From Desulfoglaeba alkanexedens ALDC (GTDB taxonomy: Bacteria; Desulfobacterota; Syntrophobacteria; Syntrophobacterales; DSM-9756): a stretch of 64,000 nt of DNA. The position numbers and the translations under genes are program-made. Below, piece by piece: positions 15,615 through 23,395 of this stretch (positions within the stretch are counted from its first letter, which is position 1; every line of letters begins with the position of its first letter). The notes below the pieces were generated by a model that saw nothing but the letters and a program-made list of their open reading frames with translations, was not told where the DNA came from and did not search any database. The stretch lies in the NCBI RefSeq assembly GCF_005377625.1, contig NZ_CP040098.1, positions 186,001-250,000 on the forward strand. Reading direction: 5' to 3'.

Positions 15615-16655
15615 ATGCGTACGTCGCTCATGAAATTCCGCGTCGCTTTTCTTTGCCACTTGGTGCTGCTTATCGGAGCCGCCGCCGGGTTTCACGTGTG
15701 GAACGCCTGGCACCGCCCGGCGGGCAACGGGATTTTCCCGCAGGCGGTGATCGTCGAAGAAGGTATGACCGCACGGGCCATAGCCCGGAAGCTGGCCGAG
15801 ACCCGTGTGGTGTCCGACGAAACCGACTTCTACGTCTTCTCCGTGATCACCGGGAACGCTCACAAGTTGCAAGCCGGCGAGTACCGGCTGTCGCCCTTTT
15901 TCACGCCCGCCCAGATCCTGGACCATCTCAGCCGGGGACGGATCGTCACCCACCGAGTCACCTTTCCGGAAGGTTCCACCGTGGACGACGTGGCCCGTAT
16001 TTTGGCGGAGTCCGGACTCGCCCGCCGAGAGCGGGTGCTGGAACTCGCAGGGGACCGGGCCTTCCTCGACTCGCTGGAAATCGACGCCCCATCCCTTGAA
16101 GGCTACCTCTTTCCCGACACCTACACTTTCCGGAAGTCCCAGGCCGAGGAGTCTATACTCCGGCGCATGGTTCAGACGTTCCGAAAGAACTTCCCCGAAG
16201 CGTTGCGGGACCACGCCGCCCAACGGGGACTCACCGTGCACGACACGGTCATCCTAGCCTCCCTGGTGGAAAAGGAAGCCATGGTGGACGAAGAACGCCC
16301 GCTCATCGCCGCCGTTTTTTTCAACCGGCTGCTGAAAGACATGCCGCTTCAGAGCGACCCGACCGCCGTTTACGACATCCCGGGGTTCAACGGCCCCATC
16401 ACCCGGCACCACCTGGAGCGGGAGACCCCTTACAACACCTACACCCGGACGGGGCTTCCCGCGGGACCCATCTGCAATCCGGGGAAGAAGTCCCTGGAGG
16501 CCGTCTTGAACCCGGCTGATGTTCCTTACCTCTACTTCGTGAGCAACAACGACGGCACGCACTCGTTTTCCGTCAGTTATTCCGAACACCTGCGCGCCGT
16601 GAAGCAATACCGCGAACGCCTGGGGGCATCCTCCGGCGATTCGGAGGGATCGTAG
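15615..16655 (+). CDS. mltG: Endolytic murein transglycosylase MltG (YceG-like)
   Basis: Inner-membrane enzyme that cuts nascent glycan strands and sets their length. After a short cytoplasmic start there is one membrane segment (VAFLCHLVLLIGAAAGF). Next come a LysM-like region (AVIVEEGMTARAIARKL) and the YceG domain with EGYLFPDTYTF, ILASLVEKEA (catalytic Glu), LQSDPTAVYDI, PYNTYTRTGLPAGPICNPG and YLYFVSNNDGTHSFS. Length 346 residues is normal. ATG 15615 is annotated; ATG 15630 is an equally good start. A nucleotidyltransferase gene follows after 22 bp, probably in the same transcript. The 171 bp after the nuclease gene show no gene. Confidence 0.94.
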   Translation: MRTSLMKFRVAFLCHLVLLIGAAAGFHVWNAWHRPAGNGIFPQAVIVEEGMTARAIARKLAETRVVSDETDFYVFSVITGNAHKLQAGEYRLSPFFTPAQILDHLSRGRIVTHRVTFPEGSTVDDVARILAESGLARRERVLELAGDRAFLDSLEIDAPSLEGYLFPDTYTFRKSQAEESILRRMVQTFRKNFPEALRDHAAQRGLTVHDTVILASLVEKEAMVDEERPLIAAVFFNRLLKDMPLQSDPTAVYDIPGFNGPITRHHLERETPYNTYTRTGLPAGPICNPGKKSLEAVLNPADVPYLYFVSNNDGTHSFSVSYSEHLRAVKQYRERLGASSGDSEGS

Positions 16656-16677
16656 ATCCGGCGAAGGAGCCGCAACC

Positions 16678-17490
16678 ATGACCTTGCAGGGCCTGCCCGC
16701 GGAAGCGGCCGGGATCGTGTTGGCCGCCGGCAAAGGGAGCCGCATGCGCGGCTACGAAGGAAACAAGACGCTGCTTCCGCTTGTACCGGTCGCCGGGCCG
16801 TTTGAAGGGCACCGCCCGCTGCTTCTGGAAGTCCTGGAAAATCTCCCACCCGGCCCCAAGGGGATCGTGGTTCACCACCGCCAGGAAGACATCCGCCGCG
16901 CCACCCGGGGCCTCTCCGTTCACTACATCTTCCAGTCGGAAATGAACGGGACCGGCGGAGCGCTCCTGGCCGCCCGCTCCTTTCTCGAAACCGCGGCCAC
17001 CGACGACGTCCTCATCACCATGGGCGACGTCCCCCTCATCCGCCCCGCCACCTACCGAAAGATCCTCCGGGAACTCTCCCGCCACCCATTCGCGGTGCTC
17101 GCCTTCGAACCCCGGGACAAGGCCGCCTACGGCGTCCTGGAGCTGGAAGGAGAAAGCGTCGCACGCATCACGGAATGGAAGTACTGGCGGAACTACCCGC
17201 AGGAACGGCGGGACGCGCTTCGATTCTGCAATGCCGGTGTCTACGGAGCCAAACGCGTGGTCCTGCTCCAAAGCCTGGATGAACTGGCCGCGCGGCCTCA
17301 CACCGTGGAAAAGGAACGTGACGGCGCCTGGACCGTAATCCGCGAGTATTTCCTCACCGACTTGGTGGAAATCCTGCGCGGCGCGGGCCGTTCGGTGGGG
17401 TTCGCCGTCGCCGAAGAAGACGAGGTGATGGGCGTCGACACCCCGGAAGCCCTGGCCCGCGCCCAGAACCTTTATGCACGGAGGCGCTGA
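16678..17490 (+). CDS. GlmU-like NTP transferase domain protein
   Basis: A single nucleotidyltransferase domain of 270 residues: GIVLAAGKGSRMRG (NTP-binding loop), NGTGGALLAAR (the uracil/sugar pocket in GlmU is GTA.A) and LITMGDVPLI with the metal-binding Asp. It resembles the uridyltransferase half of GlmU and lacks the left-handed beta-helix acetyltransferase half, so it cannot be the bifunctional enzyme. The sugar phosphate used is unknown. Context (mltG upstream) suggests envelope or sugar-nucleotide metabolism. ATG 16678 is preceded by GGAGCCG in the 22-bp gap. Confidence 0.78.
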   Translation: MTLQGLPAEAAGIVLAAGKGSRMRGYEGNKTLLPLVPVAGPFEGHRPLLLEVLENLPPGPKGIVVHHRQEDIRRATRGLSVHYIFQSEMNGTGGALLAARSFLETAATDDVLITMGDVPLIRPATYRKILRELSRHPFAVLAFEPRDKAAYGVLELEGESVARITEWKYWRNYPQERRDALRFCNAGVYGAKRVVLLQSLDELAARPHTVEKERDGAWTVIREYFLTDLVEILRGAGRSVGFAVAEEDEVMGVDTPEALARAQNLYARRR

Positions 17491-17592
17491 GGGGGGCGAA
17501 GGGGTGAGCGGGTGCGGGCTTCAACCCCTCGTCGAGTCCGTAAGCACCCGGGACGCCGGGACAACCCTTAAGATTCTGCAAGGAGGCTTTTC

Positions 17593-17808
17593 ATGGACCC
17601 GAGAAGCGTAGAGCAGGTCACCGTGGTGGACATCAGGATGCCCTTTTTTTCCATGGTGATTCTCATGGTCAAATGGGCTGTTGCATCCATCCCCGCGTTT
17701 CTCATTCTGACCGTACTCGGGAGCCTGGTTTTCGGAATTCTGGGAGCGGTCATGGGCGGGCTGTTCGGTGGGTTCCCGGGAGGCATGCACGGGTCGAGAC
17801 CGTGGTGA
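17593..17808 (+). CDS. Small membrane protein of unknown function
   Basis: The 71-residue protein has a strong ribosome binding site (AAGGAGG at 17580-17586). After a polar start (DPRSVEQVTVVDIRMPF) nearly all of it is hydrophobic, with two candidate membrane segments around residues 18-36 and 38-58. The second is glycine-rich (LGAVMGGLFGGFPGG). No family is recognised. The coding signal is the ribosome binding site plus a clean two-helix profile. Confidence 0.65.
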   Translation: MDPRSVEQVTVVDIRMPFFSMVILMVKWAVASIPAFLILTVLGSLVFGILGAVMGGLFGGFPGGMHGSRPW

Positions 17809-17925
17809 GCACCGCAGTCCGCCTTTTTCAGGACTCCACGACCGACAAATCCAGTTGACGGGAAGCTCCTGAGCCAGTAATGGGGATGGCCGCGACCAAA
17901 ATGTCTCGCGCAAAGGCGCAAAGAG

Positions 17926-18187
17926 ATTGATAGCGTAGAAAATAATAGACCTAATATTGGATGGCAAATTCTATTTCCCCTCCCCTGGTGGGAGGGGATT
18001 AAGGGGAGGGGAATGTAACTGATTGACATACGGTAACTTTCTCACCCTCACCCCAACCCTCTCCCATCAAGGGAGAGGGAGCATTTTCCCCTCCCCTGGT
18101 GGGAGGGGATTAAGGGGAGGGGGAGATTTTTTGACCTTCGTTAACCTTTTTGATCAAGGTCTCCACTTTAGAACGCTACCAAGAGAT
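17926..18187. repeat. Family F inverted-repeat arms enclosing two family E G/C-rich units
   Basis: The left arm (17928-17950, GATAGCGTAGAAAATAATAG) is related to the arm of the palindrome at 24100-24138. The candidate right arm at 18171-18187 (GAACGCTACCAAGAGATTT) matches the outer part in reverse. Between them sit two direct copies of a CCCCTCCCCTGGTGGGAGG unit (17975-18012 and 18085-18122); a third variant lies at 44729-44776. No gene is seen in 17809-18324 apart from the promoter at its end. Confidence 0.55.
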
Positions 18188-18252
18188 TTTCTTGTTTTTT
18201 GTGACAGAGAGCCCACCCACTTGATTTCGGGCGTTTTTTCTTTTAAAGATGC

Positions 18253-18281
18253 TTGACCTTGATGGCTCCAAGGGTTAAACA
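18253..18281 (+). promoter_or_regulatory. Sigma-70-type promoter for the small-protein pair
   Basis: TTGACC at 18253-18258, a 17-bp spacer and TAAACA at 18276-18281. The -10 hexamer is identical to that of the tRNA-Cys promoter. The predicted start is about 35 bp before the 26-codon gene. Confidence 0.55.
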
Positions 18282-18324
18282 CGCTGTTCGAACGCAAACG
18301 AGAGTGTCTTTTTCAGGAGGGCTT

Positions 18325-18405
18325 ATGGATCTGGCATGCTGGATCATCGCTGTGGCCGGGCTGCTGCTCTTGAGTCGGCTTGGCAAATGGTCTCCGGACA
18401 AGTGA
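18325..18405 (+). CDS. Predicted 26-residue single-pass membrane peptide
   Basis: The peptide is one hydrophobic helix (ACWIIAVAGLLLLSRLG) followed by a short basic/acidic tail (KWSPDK). CAGGAGG lies four to five bases before ATG 18325, and a TTGACC-17-TAAACA promoter lies about 45 bp upstream. It is too short for ordinary gene finders. Size and topology recall regulatory membrane peptides such as KdpF, but no kdp gene is nearby and no homology is claimed. A Cys-rich 62-residue gene follows 82 bp downstream. Confidence 0.5.
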   Translation: MDLACWIIAVAGLLLLSRLGKWSPDK

Positions 18406-18487
18406 TCTTTCTTCAAGTCCCTTTCCAGGGCCGCAGACATGAGGAAGATCCGGTCCCGAAACGTTTTGATGAGGAGGATGTTGGTCC

Positions 18488-18676
18488 ATGAAACAACTCG
18501 CTTCCCAGACCCTTCGCCATGAGCCAACGGCAGCTCCGGTACCCGTGCCCACGCGATGCAAAGAAGGGAAAGGTGTGCGAAACTTCGACTGCATTTACTA
18601 CGAGGCCTGCCTGGACAAGGCCGCCAAGAGCATGTGGAGCGGTTTCACCTGCGCGAAATGCGCGTATTACTCCTGA
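18488..18676 (+). CDS. Small cysteine-rich protein of unknown function
   Basis: The 62-residue protein has five cysteines in an ordered pattern: TRCKEG, NFDCIYYEACLDKAAK and FTCAKCAYY. The last two pairs (C-x5-C and C-x2-C) suggest a small metal-binding or redox fold. GAGGAGG lies at 18471-18477, ten bases before ATG 18488. Small proteins of this appearance occur in deltaproteobacteria, but I do not know a function. It is probably transcribed with the 26-residue peptide upstream. Confidence 0.65.
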   Translation: MKQLASQTLRHEPTAAPVPVPTRCKEGKGVRNFDCIYYEACLDKAAKSMWSGFTCAKCAYYS

Positions 18677-18835
18677 GGCGACCCGGCGGGCCCCGCTGAA
18701 AGGCGCTCCTGCCCGCCCGGTCGCTGCGTTCAACCGTAAGGGGACCCCCGACCTCCGGACTCCCCTTATGGCGCTTCTTCAAGCGGCTTCTCTTCCCCAC
18801 CCACCTTGTCCACCCTCCGAACCCCTTCACGCCAA

Positions 18836-18938
18836 TCGAAGCTGGAGCTTCGGCTGAGTTGTGTTCCCAAGCTGGAGCTTGGGAACAAGGTGGAAGGCGT
18901 AGGGTGCGTGAAGGCCGCGCCTGCGGCCGTAACGCACC
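18836..18938. repeat. Family A copy fused to a family B (REP) copy
   Basis: 18836-18892 is a family A unit (GTTCCCAAGCT/AGCTTGGGAAC arms). 18897-18938 is a REP unit beginning GTAGGGTGCGTG with the inner palindrome GGCCGCGCCTGCGGCC and an ACGCACC end. This is the only REP B unit outside the RAYT island. The remainder of 18677-19152 shows no gene. Confidence 0.75.
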
Positions 18939-19152
18939 GAAGCACCCATCACCGAAGCACCACGCAACGGCGGGCGGAGCCGCACGATCTTCGCCGAAAC
19001 GTCGGCGAGGGGGGGGTCCCGGAAGGTGCCTTTGGGCGGGCCGCCTTCCTTTGCCACGCCTCTTGCCGTCGGGAGCCGGAACAGGCATATTTTGAGCAGG
19101 CGGCTTGGGCACCTGCTTTCCACGGCAACGCAACGCCCACAGGAGGATCCTC

Positions 19153-20058
19153 ATGAAGGTTTTGATCACCGGCGGCCTGGGATTCATCGGCACCCAACTT
19201 TCGCTCCGCCTGCTGCAAAAGGGGCACGAGATCACCGTGGTGGATCGGTCGCCGGGCCGGAAGCCGCGCGCTCCGGCCGAGGTGCGGGTGATCGCCGCGG
19301 ATACCGCCCGGCCGGGCCCCTGGCAGGAAGCCCTCGCCCGGCAGGACGCCGTGATCAACCTGGCGGGAACCTCCATTTTCCGCCGCTGGACCGACGAAGC
19401 GAAGAAGGCGATCCGGGAATCACGGATACTGGCTACGAGGAACCTGGTGGACGCCTTCCCGGAAGGCGCCGGCCGTGTGCTGGTAAGCGCGTCGGCGGTG
19501 GGCTACTACGGCCCGCGCGGCGATGAGACGCTGACCGAAGAAGCCGCGCCCGGAAACGATTTCCTGGCGACCCTCTGCCGCGAATGGGAGGGGGAAGCCA
19601 TGGAAGCCGCTTCAAAGGGCGCGCGGGTGGTGATCACCCGCTTCGGGATCGTACTCGGAAAAACGGGCGGGGCCTTGGGCCAGATGATTCCCGCGTTCAA
19701 GCGCTTTGCGGGCGGCCCGCTGGGTTCCGGTAGACAGTGGTTTTCCTGGATTCACATGGAAGATCTTCTGGGCGCCATGGAATTCGTCCTGGAAAAGGAA
19801 GCGATCCGCGGGCCGGCCAACTTCACCGCTCCCAACCCCGTGCGGAACAATGACCTGGCACTCCTCCTGGGGCGGCTGCTCCACCGCCCGAGTCGCCTGC
19901 GGACGCCCGGCTTCCTGCTTCGGCTCGCCATGGGGGAATTCGGATCGGTGCTTCTCGAAGGCCAGCGGGTGATTCCCGCGGCGCTTCTGCGCCACGGGTA
20001 CGCCTTCCGCTACCCGGACATCGAGGCGGCGCTGCGCGATGTACTGGAAAGATCCTGA
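19153..20058 (+). CDS. TIGR01777-family NAD(P)-dependent epimerase/dehydratase-like protein (YfcH type)
   Basis: Short-chain dehydrogenase-like protein of 301 residues. The Rossmann loop is LITGGLGFIGTQL at the very N-terminus, and INLAGTSIFRRWTDEAKKAI is followed by SASAVGYYGPRG with Tyr-Tyr. The subfamily hallmark ITRFGIVLGKTGGAL and the C-terminal DUF1731-like segment (HGYAFRYPDIEAALRDVL) fit TIGR01777. The substrate is unknown. ATG 19153 has AGGAGG at 19141-19146. Nearby genes give no clear pathway. Confidence 0.85.
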   Translation: MKVLITGGLGFIGTQLSLRLLQKGHEITVVDRSPGRKPRAPAEVRVIAADTARPGPWQEALARQDAVINLAGTSIFRRWTDEAKKAIRESRILATRNLVDAFPEGAGRVLVSASAVGYYGPRGDETLTEEAAPGNDFLATLCREWEGEAMEAASKGARVVITRFGIVLGKTGGALGQMIPAFKRFAGGPLGSGRQWFSWIHMEDLLGAMEFVLEKEAIRGPANFTAPNPVRNNDLALLLGRLLHRPSRLRTPGFLLRLAMGEFGSVLLEGQRVIPAALLRHGYAFRYPDIEAALRDVLERS

Positions 20059-20169
20059 AGGAGCGCCCCCGCATCGGCGTACGGCGGCGGTCTCGGGAAG
20101 CGCAGGTCCGGCCGACGGGGCCGAAGGCCGTTCCCGCAGTAAGGCGAAAAAACGGAACAGGCCTGTCCT

Positions 20170-21135
20170 TTACGGCTTCAGCCGCTCAGCCAGGTAGCCA
20201 TCCATCATGAGGTGCACCAGGTGGTGGACCACGCAGAAAACGAGGGCTTTTCCGTAGTCCGGAAACACGGCCACCTGGACGAGGATCGAAAGCGGGAGCG
20301 TCTTCTGGCTTCCCATGAAAATCACCGATTCTCTCCGACCGGGGGCAAGCTTCAACAGCCGGCACAGGAGACCGCTCGCCGCCAGCAGCACCGCGTGGAA
20401 GGCGACGGCCAGCGGCACCACCTGGATCAGCACGGTCCAGTCGCCCACGATAGTCTGCCGTGATGTGGAAAGGGCGATCCAGACGATGACCAGCACCAAG
20501 CAGCCGTTGATGACACCCACGGCGTGGTCGGGGCTGACGCCGAAGCGGTGAAACCACGGGACCACCCGTGGGCGTAGAATCATACCCAGCATGAGGGGGA
20601 AAGCCACCAGGGAAGCGATCCGGACCATGAAGGCGAGCCACGGGATGGGCACGCCGGATGCCGCGCCCAGGCCGCCGAGGAAGATGTCGAGCCCCAGCGG
20701 CACGGTCAGGATCCCCAGGAAATTGGCGATGACGGTTATGAAGAGCGCGTTCGCCATGTTGCCTCCGGAGACGCCGGTCATGACAACGCCGCTGCTCAGG
20801 GTCGTCGGCATGAGGGCCACGATCATGAGCCCGATGCGCAGGCCGTCGGAAAGGGGCGCGGCGCTTAAGGCCAGGGCGGTGAGCGGCGACACCACGAAGA
20901 TGACGGTGAGGGCCGAAAGGGTGGCGGCCACGTCGGTGAGGCCCGTTTTCAAGCGGCGGGCGTCCAGTCCCAGCCCGGAAAGCAGAAAGATCGAAAAGAT
21001 CACCCCGTCGGGTCCGTGATGGCGCTGGAGCCACCGGCCGAGGCTGGCGACGCTTTCGCCGGCGTCGCCCAGGGTGACGGCGGCGACCGGCACGAGGCTC
21101 GAAAGGAACCAGTAGCGCTTGACCACGTGCAGCAC
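20170..21135 (-). CDS. Bile acid:sodium symporter-family (BASS) transporter
   Basis: Polytopic membrane protein of 321 residues with about nine or ten helices. The family segment IVALMPTTLSSGVVMTGVSGGNMANALFITVIANFLGI contains the crossover region of BASS transporters, and VIFMGSQKTLPLSI resembles the YfeH/SLC10A7 type. Substrate unknown; bacterial members move organic anions with sodium. The start is GTG (21135), with GGGGAGGA seven bases upstream. It stands alone on the minus strand and converges on the epimerase. Confidence 0.85.
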   Translation of the reverse strand: MLHVVKRYWFLSSLVPVAAVTLGDAGESVASLGRWLQRHHGPDGVIFSIFLLSGLGLDARRLKTGLTDVAATLSALTVIFVVSPLTALALSAAPLSDGLRIGLMIVALMPTTLSSGVVMTGVSGGNMANALFITVIANFLGILTVPLGLDIFLGGLGAASGVPIPWLAFMVRIASLVAFPLMLGMILRPRVVPWFHRFGVSPDHAVGVINGCLVLVIVWIALSTSRQTIVGDWTVLIQVVPLAVAFHAVLLAASGLLCRLLKLAPGRRESVIFMGSQKTLPLSILVQVAVFPDYGKALVFCVVHHLVHLMMDGYLAERLKP

Positions 21136-21202
21136 GTCGTGTCCTCCCCGGCGGATTCTTTGTTGCGAGGGGCCCGCAGATGCGCCACGTCCCGTACCTT
21201 AG

Positions 21203-21257
21203 AGCTTATCCAAAAGCAGTCTCATAAAAATCGGGCCATGAGGTTCCTTGTTCCTCT
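21203..21257 (-). repeat. Dispersed repeat family D, copy 2
   Basis: The reverse complement matches 4942-4995, with GAACAAGGAACCTCATGGC at its start and CTTTTGGATAAGCTC at its end. It lies between the BASS gene and a truncated sensor gene. Confidence 0.6.
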
Positions 21258-21293
21258 GGGAGCAGCCTTGGCCGTGATGAAAAAGGGCAGATA

Positions 21294-21461
21294 TTAGACA
21301 TCAGACTGGTAAGACGTGGAAATACAGACCTGCTTCAACCCCGCCGTGACCGACCGCTCCAGCGACGATTCCAGAAACCGGAGATAGGACACCCCGGTCA
21401 CACTCATCGCAACACCGACCAGCAGGCTGAGCAGCAGCGATATCTTTTTGCGAAGGGTCAT
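21294..21461 (-). pseudogene. N-terminal fragment of a membrane sensor (kinase or chemoreceptor type)
   Basis: A 55-codon frame beginning MTLRKKISLLLSLLVGVAM, a basic start plus a transmembrane helix, then SYLRFLESSLERSVTAGLKQV as the beginning of a periplasmic helical sensor region. It stops at TAA (21294-21296) with no further sensor sequence, and repeat D copy 2 follows. The start lies two bases beyond the Crp-type stop codon, so it was once the next cistron. I interpret it as a 3'-deleted sensor gene; function as a small protein is unlikely. Confidence 0.6.
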
Positions 21462-21463
21462 CT

Positions 21464-22150
21464 TCAAGGCGCCAGCTTGCCTCCCTGAGCAAGTTTCTCC
21501 AGACCTTCGCGGTCCGTCAATGCGATCTTGCGTCCCTGAACCCGGAGCAACCCCTGTTGGCTCATCTTTCCGAGAATCCGCGAAAGGGTCTCGGGAATCG
21601 TCCCCAGCAGGCTGGCCAATTGCCCCTTGGAAATATCCAGTTCCACCAGGTCGCCGCCGCCGCTTCCGTCGCTCATGTACAGAAGATAGGCGGCCAGGCG
21701 GCCCGGTACTTCCTTGAGGGAGAGGTTTTCGATGAGGTGCGTGAACTGGCGCAACCGGATGGAAAGGAGGGCGAGCATGTTCAGCGCCAGCGTGGCGTCC
21801 GCCTTGACCAGTTCGATGAAGCCGTCCCGTGGAATGAAGAGCAGCTCCGAAGGCTCCAGCGCTTCCGCATGTGCCGGGTACCGCCCGCCGGCGAACACGG
21901 GAACCTCCCCGATCACCTCACCGGAACCAAAAAGATGGAGGATCTGCTCCTTGCCTTCCAGTGAGACCTTGTACACCTTGACCCGCCCGGTTCCGATGGC
22001 GTAGAAACCGGTGGCGGGCTGCCCTTCAAAAAAGAGGCTCTCCCCCTTGTCGAAACGCTTCGGGATAACGATAGAAGCGATTCTCTGCAGCTGCCGTTCG
22101 GGCAAATCCTCAAACAGAGTGATCTTGCCCAGGATCGACGGAACATCCAT
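21464..22150 (-). CDS. Crp/Fnr-family transcriptional regulator
   Basis: The 228-residue protein has an N-terminal cyclic-nucleotide-binding-type barrel (ILGKITLFEDLPERQLQRIA, then FFEGQPATGFYAIGTGRVKVYKV, then GEVIGEVPVFAGG) and a C-terminal winged helix with DISKGQLASLLGTIPETLSRILGKM. The recognition-helix core ETLSR is close to the E-x2-SR of FNR-type proteins. No cysteine cluster for iron-sulfur sensing is present, so the signal is not oxygen through an FNR cluster. ATG 22150 has GAGGGA upstream; a longer frame to 22237 is less likely. Broken sensor genes flank it on both sides. Confidence 0.9.
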   Translation of the reverse strand: MDVPSILGKITLFEDLPERQLQRIASIVIPKRFDKGESLFFEGQPATGFYAIGTGRVKVYKVSLEGKEQILHLFGSGEVIGEVPVFAGGRYPAHAEALEPSELLFIPRDGFIELVKADATLALNMLALLSIRLRQFTHLIENLSLKEVPGRLAAYLLYMSDGSGGGDLVELDISKGQLASLLGTIPETLSRILGKMSQQGLLRVQGRKIALTDREGLEKLAQGGKLAP

Positions 22151-22258
22151 GGAACGTCCCTCACCGCCGTTTCCGCCCGCGGACTCAGCCAAGCGGCTGT
22201 ACGTTCTGGAGTGCATTGAACATGGTGCGAAACCCATAGCGATTACCAGTATTTCGCC

Positions 22259-22750
22259 TTAAGAGAAAGAACTATTCCGGGACATTGGAACGGGTTGATC
22301 GAACCCGGGTTTCGGCCACAGGTAGTCCACGAATCCCGCGCTTTGAGCCTTGCAGGTTTCCACGAATTCCACGAAAAGGTGTTTGCCCTGGGGGTCCTTG
22401 TAATCGCTGAGGTCCCTGCCGTCCAGCTCCGGCGTGTAAGGGTGCATGATCATGCGAGGACCCAGGTCGTTGATCCAGAAGTACTCCTTTTCTTCGTAAC
22501 GGAGCATCTTGATGCGTTCCACCGCCGCCTTCTGCGCCTCCTCCAACGTGATTTGCCCGCCTTGCACGCGGGCTTCGTAGTCGGCGAGGATCGAGTAGGC
22601 GACTTCCACCAAGTGGCGCGTCGCCGTCCGCTTCTCGCGGATGACCTTGTCCTCCAGAAGCAGGCTGACCCGGACCAAAACGGCCGCAAAAACCAGCATG
22701 CCCCCCAGTCCCAGAGAAAGAATCCGCTTTGAAATCGTCCAGTGCCTCAT
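22259..22750 (-). pseudogene. Cache-domain sensor, C-terminally truncated
   Basis: The frame has an N-terminal transmembrane segment (ILSLGLGGMLVFAAVLVRVSLLL). It then has a single-Cache-2 type domain (VEVAYSILADYEARVQGGQITLEEA, EEKEYFWINDLGPRMIMHPYTPELDGRDL, FVDYLWPKPGFDQPVP). Intact relatives continue with a second membrane helix, HAMP and a kinase or chemoreceptor output. Here homology ends after PVP and the frame stops nine residues later, 108 bp before the Crp-type gene. It is a 3'-deleted sensor gene; a secreted-domain fragment might still be made. Confidence 0.7.
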
Positions 22751-23088
22751 CTTTGCGACCTCCTCCCTGGCTCCTCCAAGCCGAGTCCCTGACTGAAACT
22801 CGTGTGGTCGGCCACGCCCGAAGCGCGGCCGACTACGCCAACGGCGTGGTCTACCGCCGAGAAGGCCGGAAATCCGGAACTCATTTGTGGGAAATAGGAC
22901 TGATCCGGTGCCGCGGGAATACTTCGCTTGGCTCGAGCAGGACTAGTGGATCGGAACGAGGAACACTGGCGGCCCTTCGCGCCTCCCCCCTGGCGCCGAA
23001 CAGCACCGAGCGCGGAAAACGACCGGAAGTCCGGTTTTCTTACCTTGATGAATCGGCAGGGACGGACGGAAACTTTAACCATACATTC

Positions 23089-23204
23089 CCCCTCGTTCCC
23101 AAGCTCCAGCTTGGGAACGAGGGGATGGGTCACGGCTTGGCGGGAATCGAAACTGGAGCTTCTGCACACTTGTGTTCCCAAGCTGGAGTTTGGGAACAAG
23201 GTAC
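23089..23204. repeat. Family A, copy 3
   Basis: Two large palindromes (23094-23119 and 23172-23200, arms GTTCCCAAGCT and related) flank a middle segment ending in AACTGGAGCTTCTGCACA. The gap 22751-23394 otherwise contains only the kinase remnant that follows. Confidence 0.8.
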
Positions 23205-23258
23205 TTGGCGGAGCTTGCAAACAAGAGGGAAAGGGGCATCCGCCGTTCGGGAGCGCAG

Positions 23259-23395
23259 GTGACGACCGGGGTTCCCGAGGACTTTCCGCCCGTCCACGCC
23301 GACCTGGACCGGGCGGTGCAGGAGATCGTCAACGTTTTGAAAAACGCGCTGGAAGCCGCCGGGCCCGTCCGTGCACCGCTGAACGTGATCCCGCT
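23259..23395 (+). pseudogene. Remnant of a histidine-kinase ATPase domain (N-box)
   Basis: In the plus frame, VPEDFPPVHADLDRAVQEI followed by VNVLKNALEAAGP matches the N-box of HATPase_c domains (DLPPV-x-AD-x-DR-x2-Q-x3-NL-x-NAIEA). It has no start, no dimerisation domain before it and no G-boxes after it. About 35 codons survive between a family A repeat and the convergent lipoprotein gene. Confidence 0.45.

Noticed and set aside
16678-17490. Assignment of the nucleotidyltransferase as GlmU
   Set aside because: The acetyltransferase beta-helix half is missing, so only a GlmU-like single-domain call is justified.
18023-18256. 77-residue frame starting MTYGNFLTLTPTLSHQG
   Set aside because: Made of the family E palindromes, a well-known source of false genes; no ribosome binding site.
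21301-21492. 63-residue minus-strand frame overlapping the sensor fragment
   Set aside because: The overlapping frame 21294-21461 has a proper membrane helix and sensor-like sequence; this one is its out-of-frame shadow.
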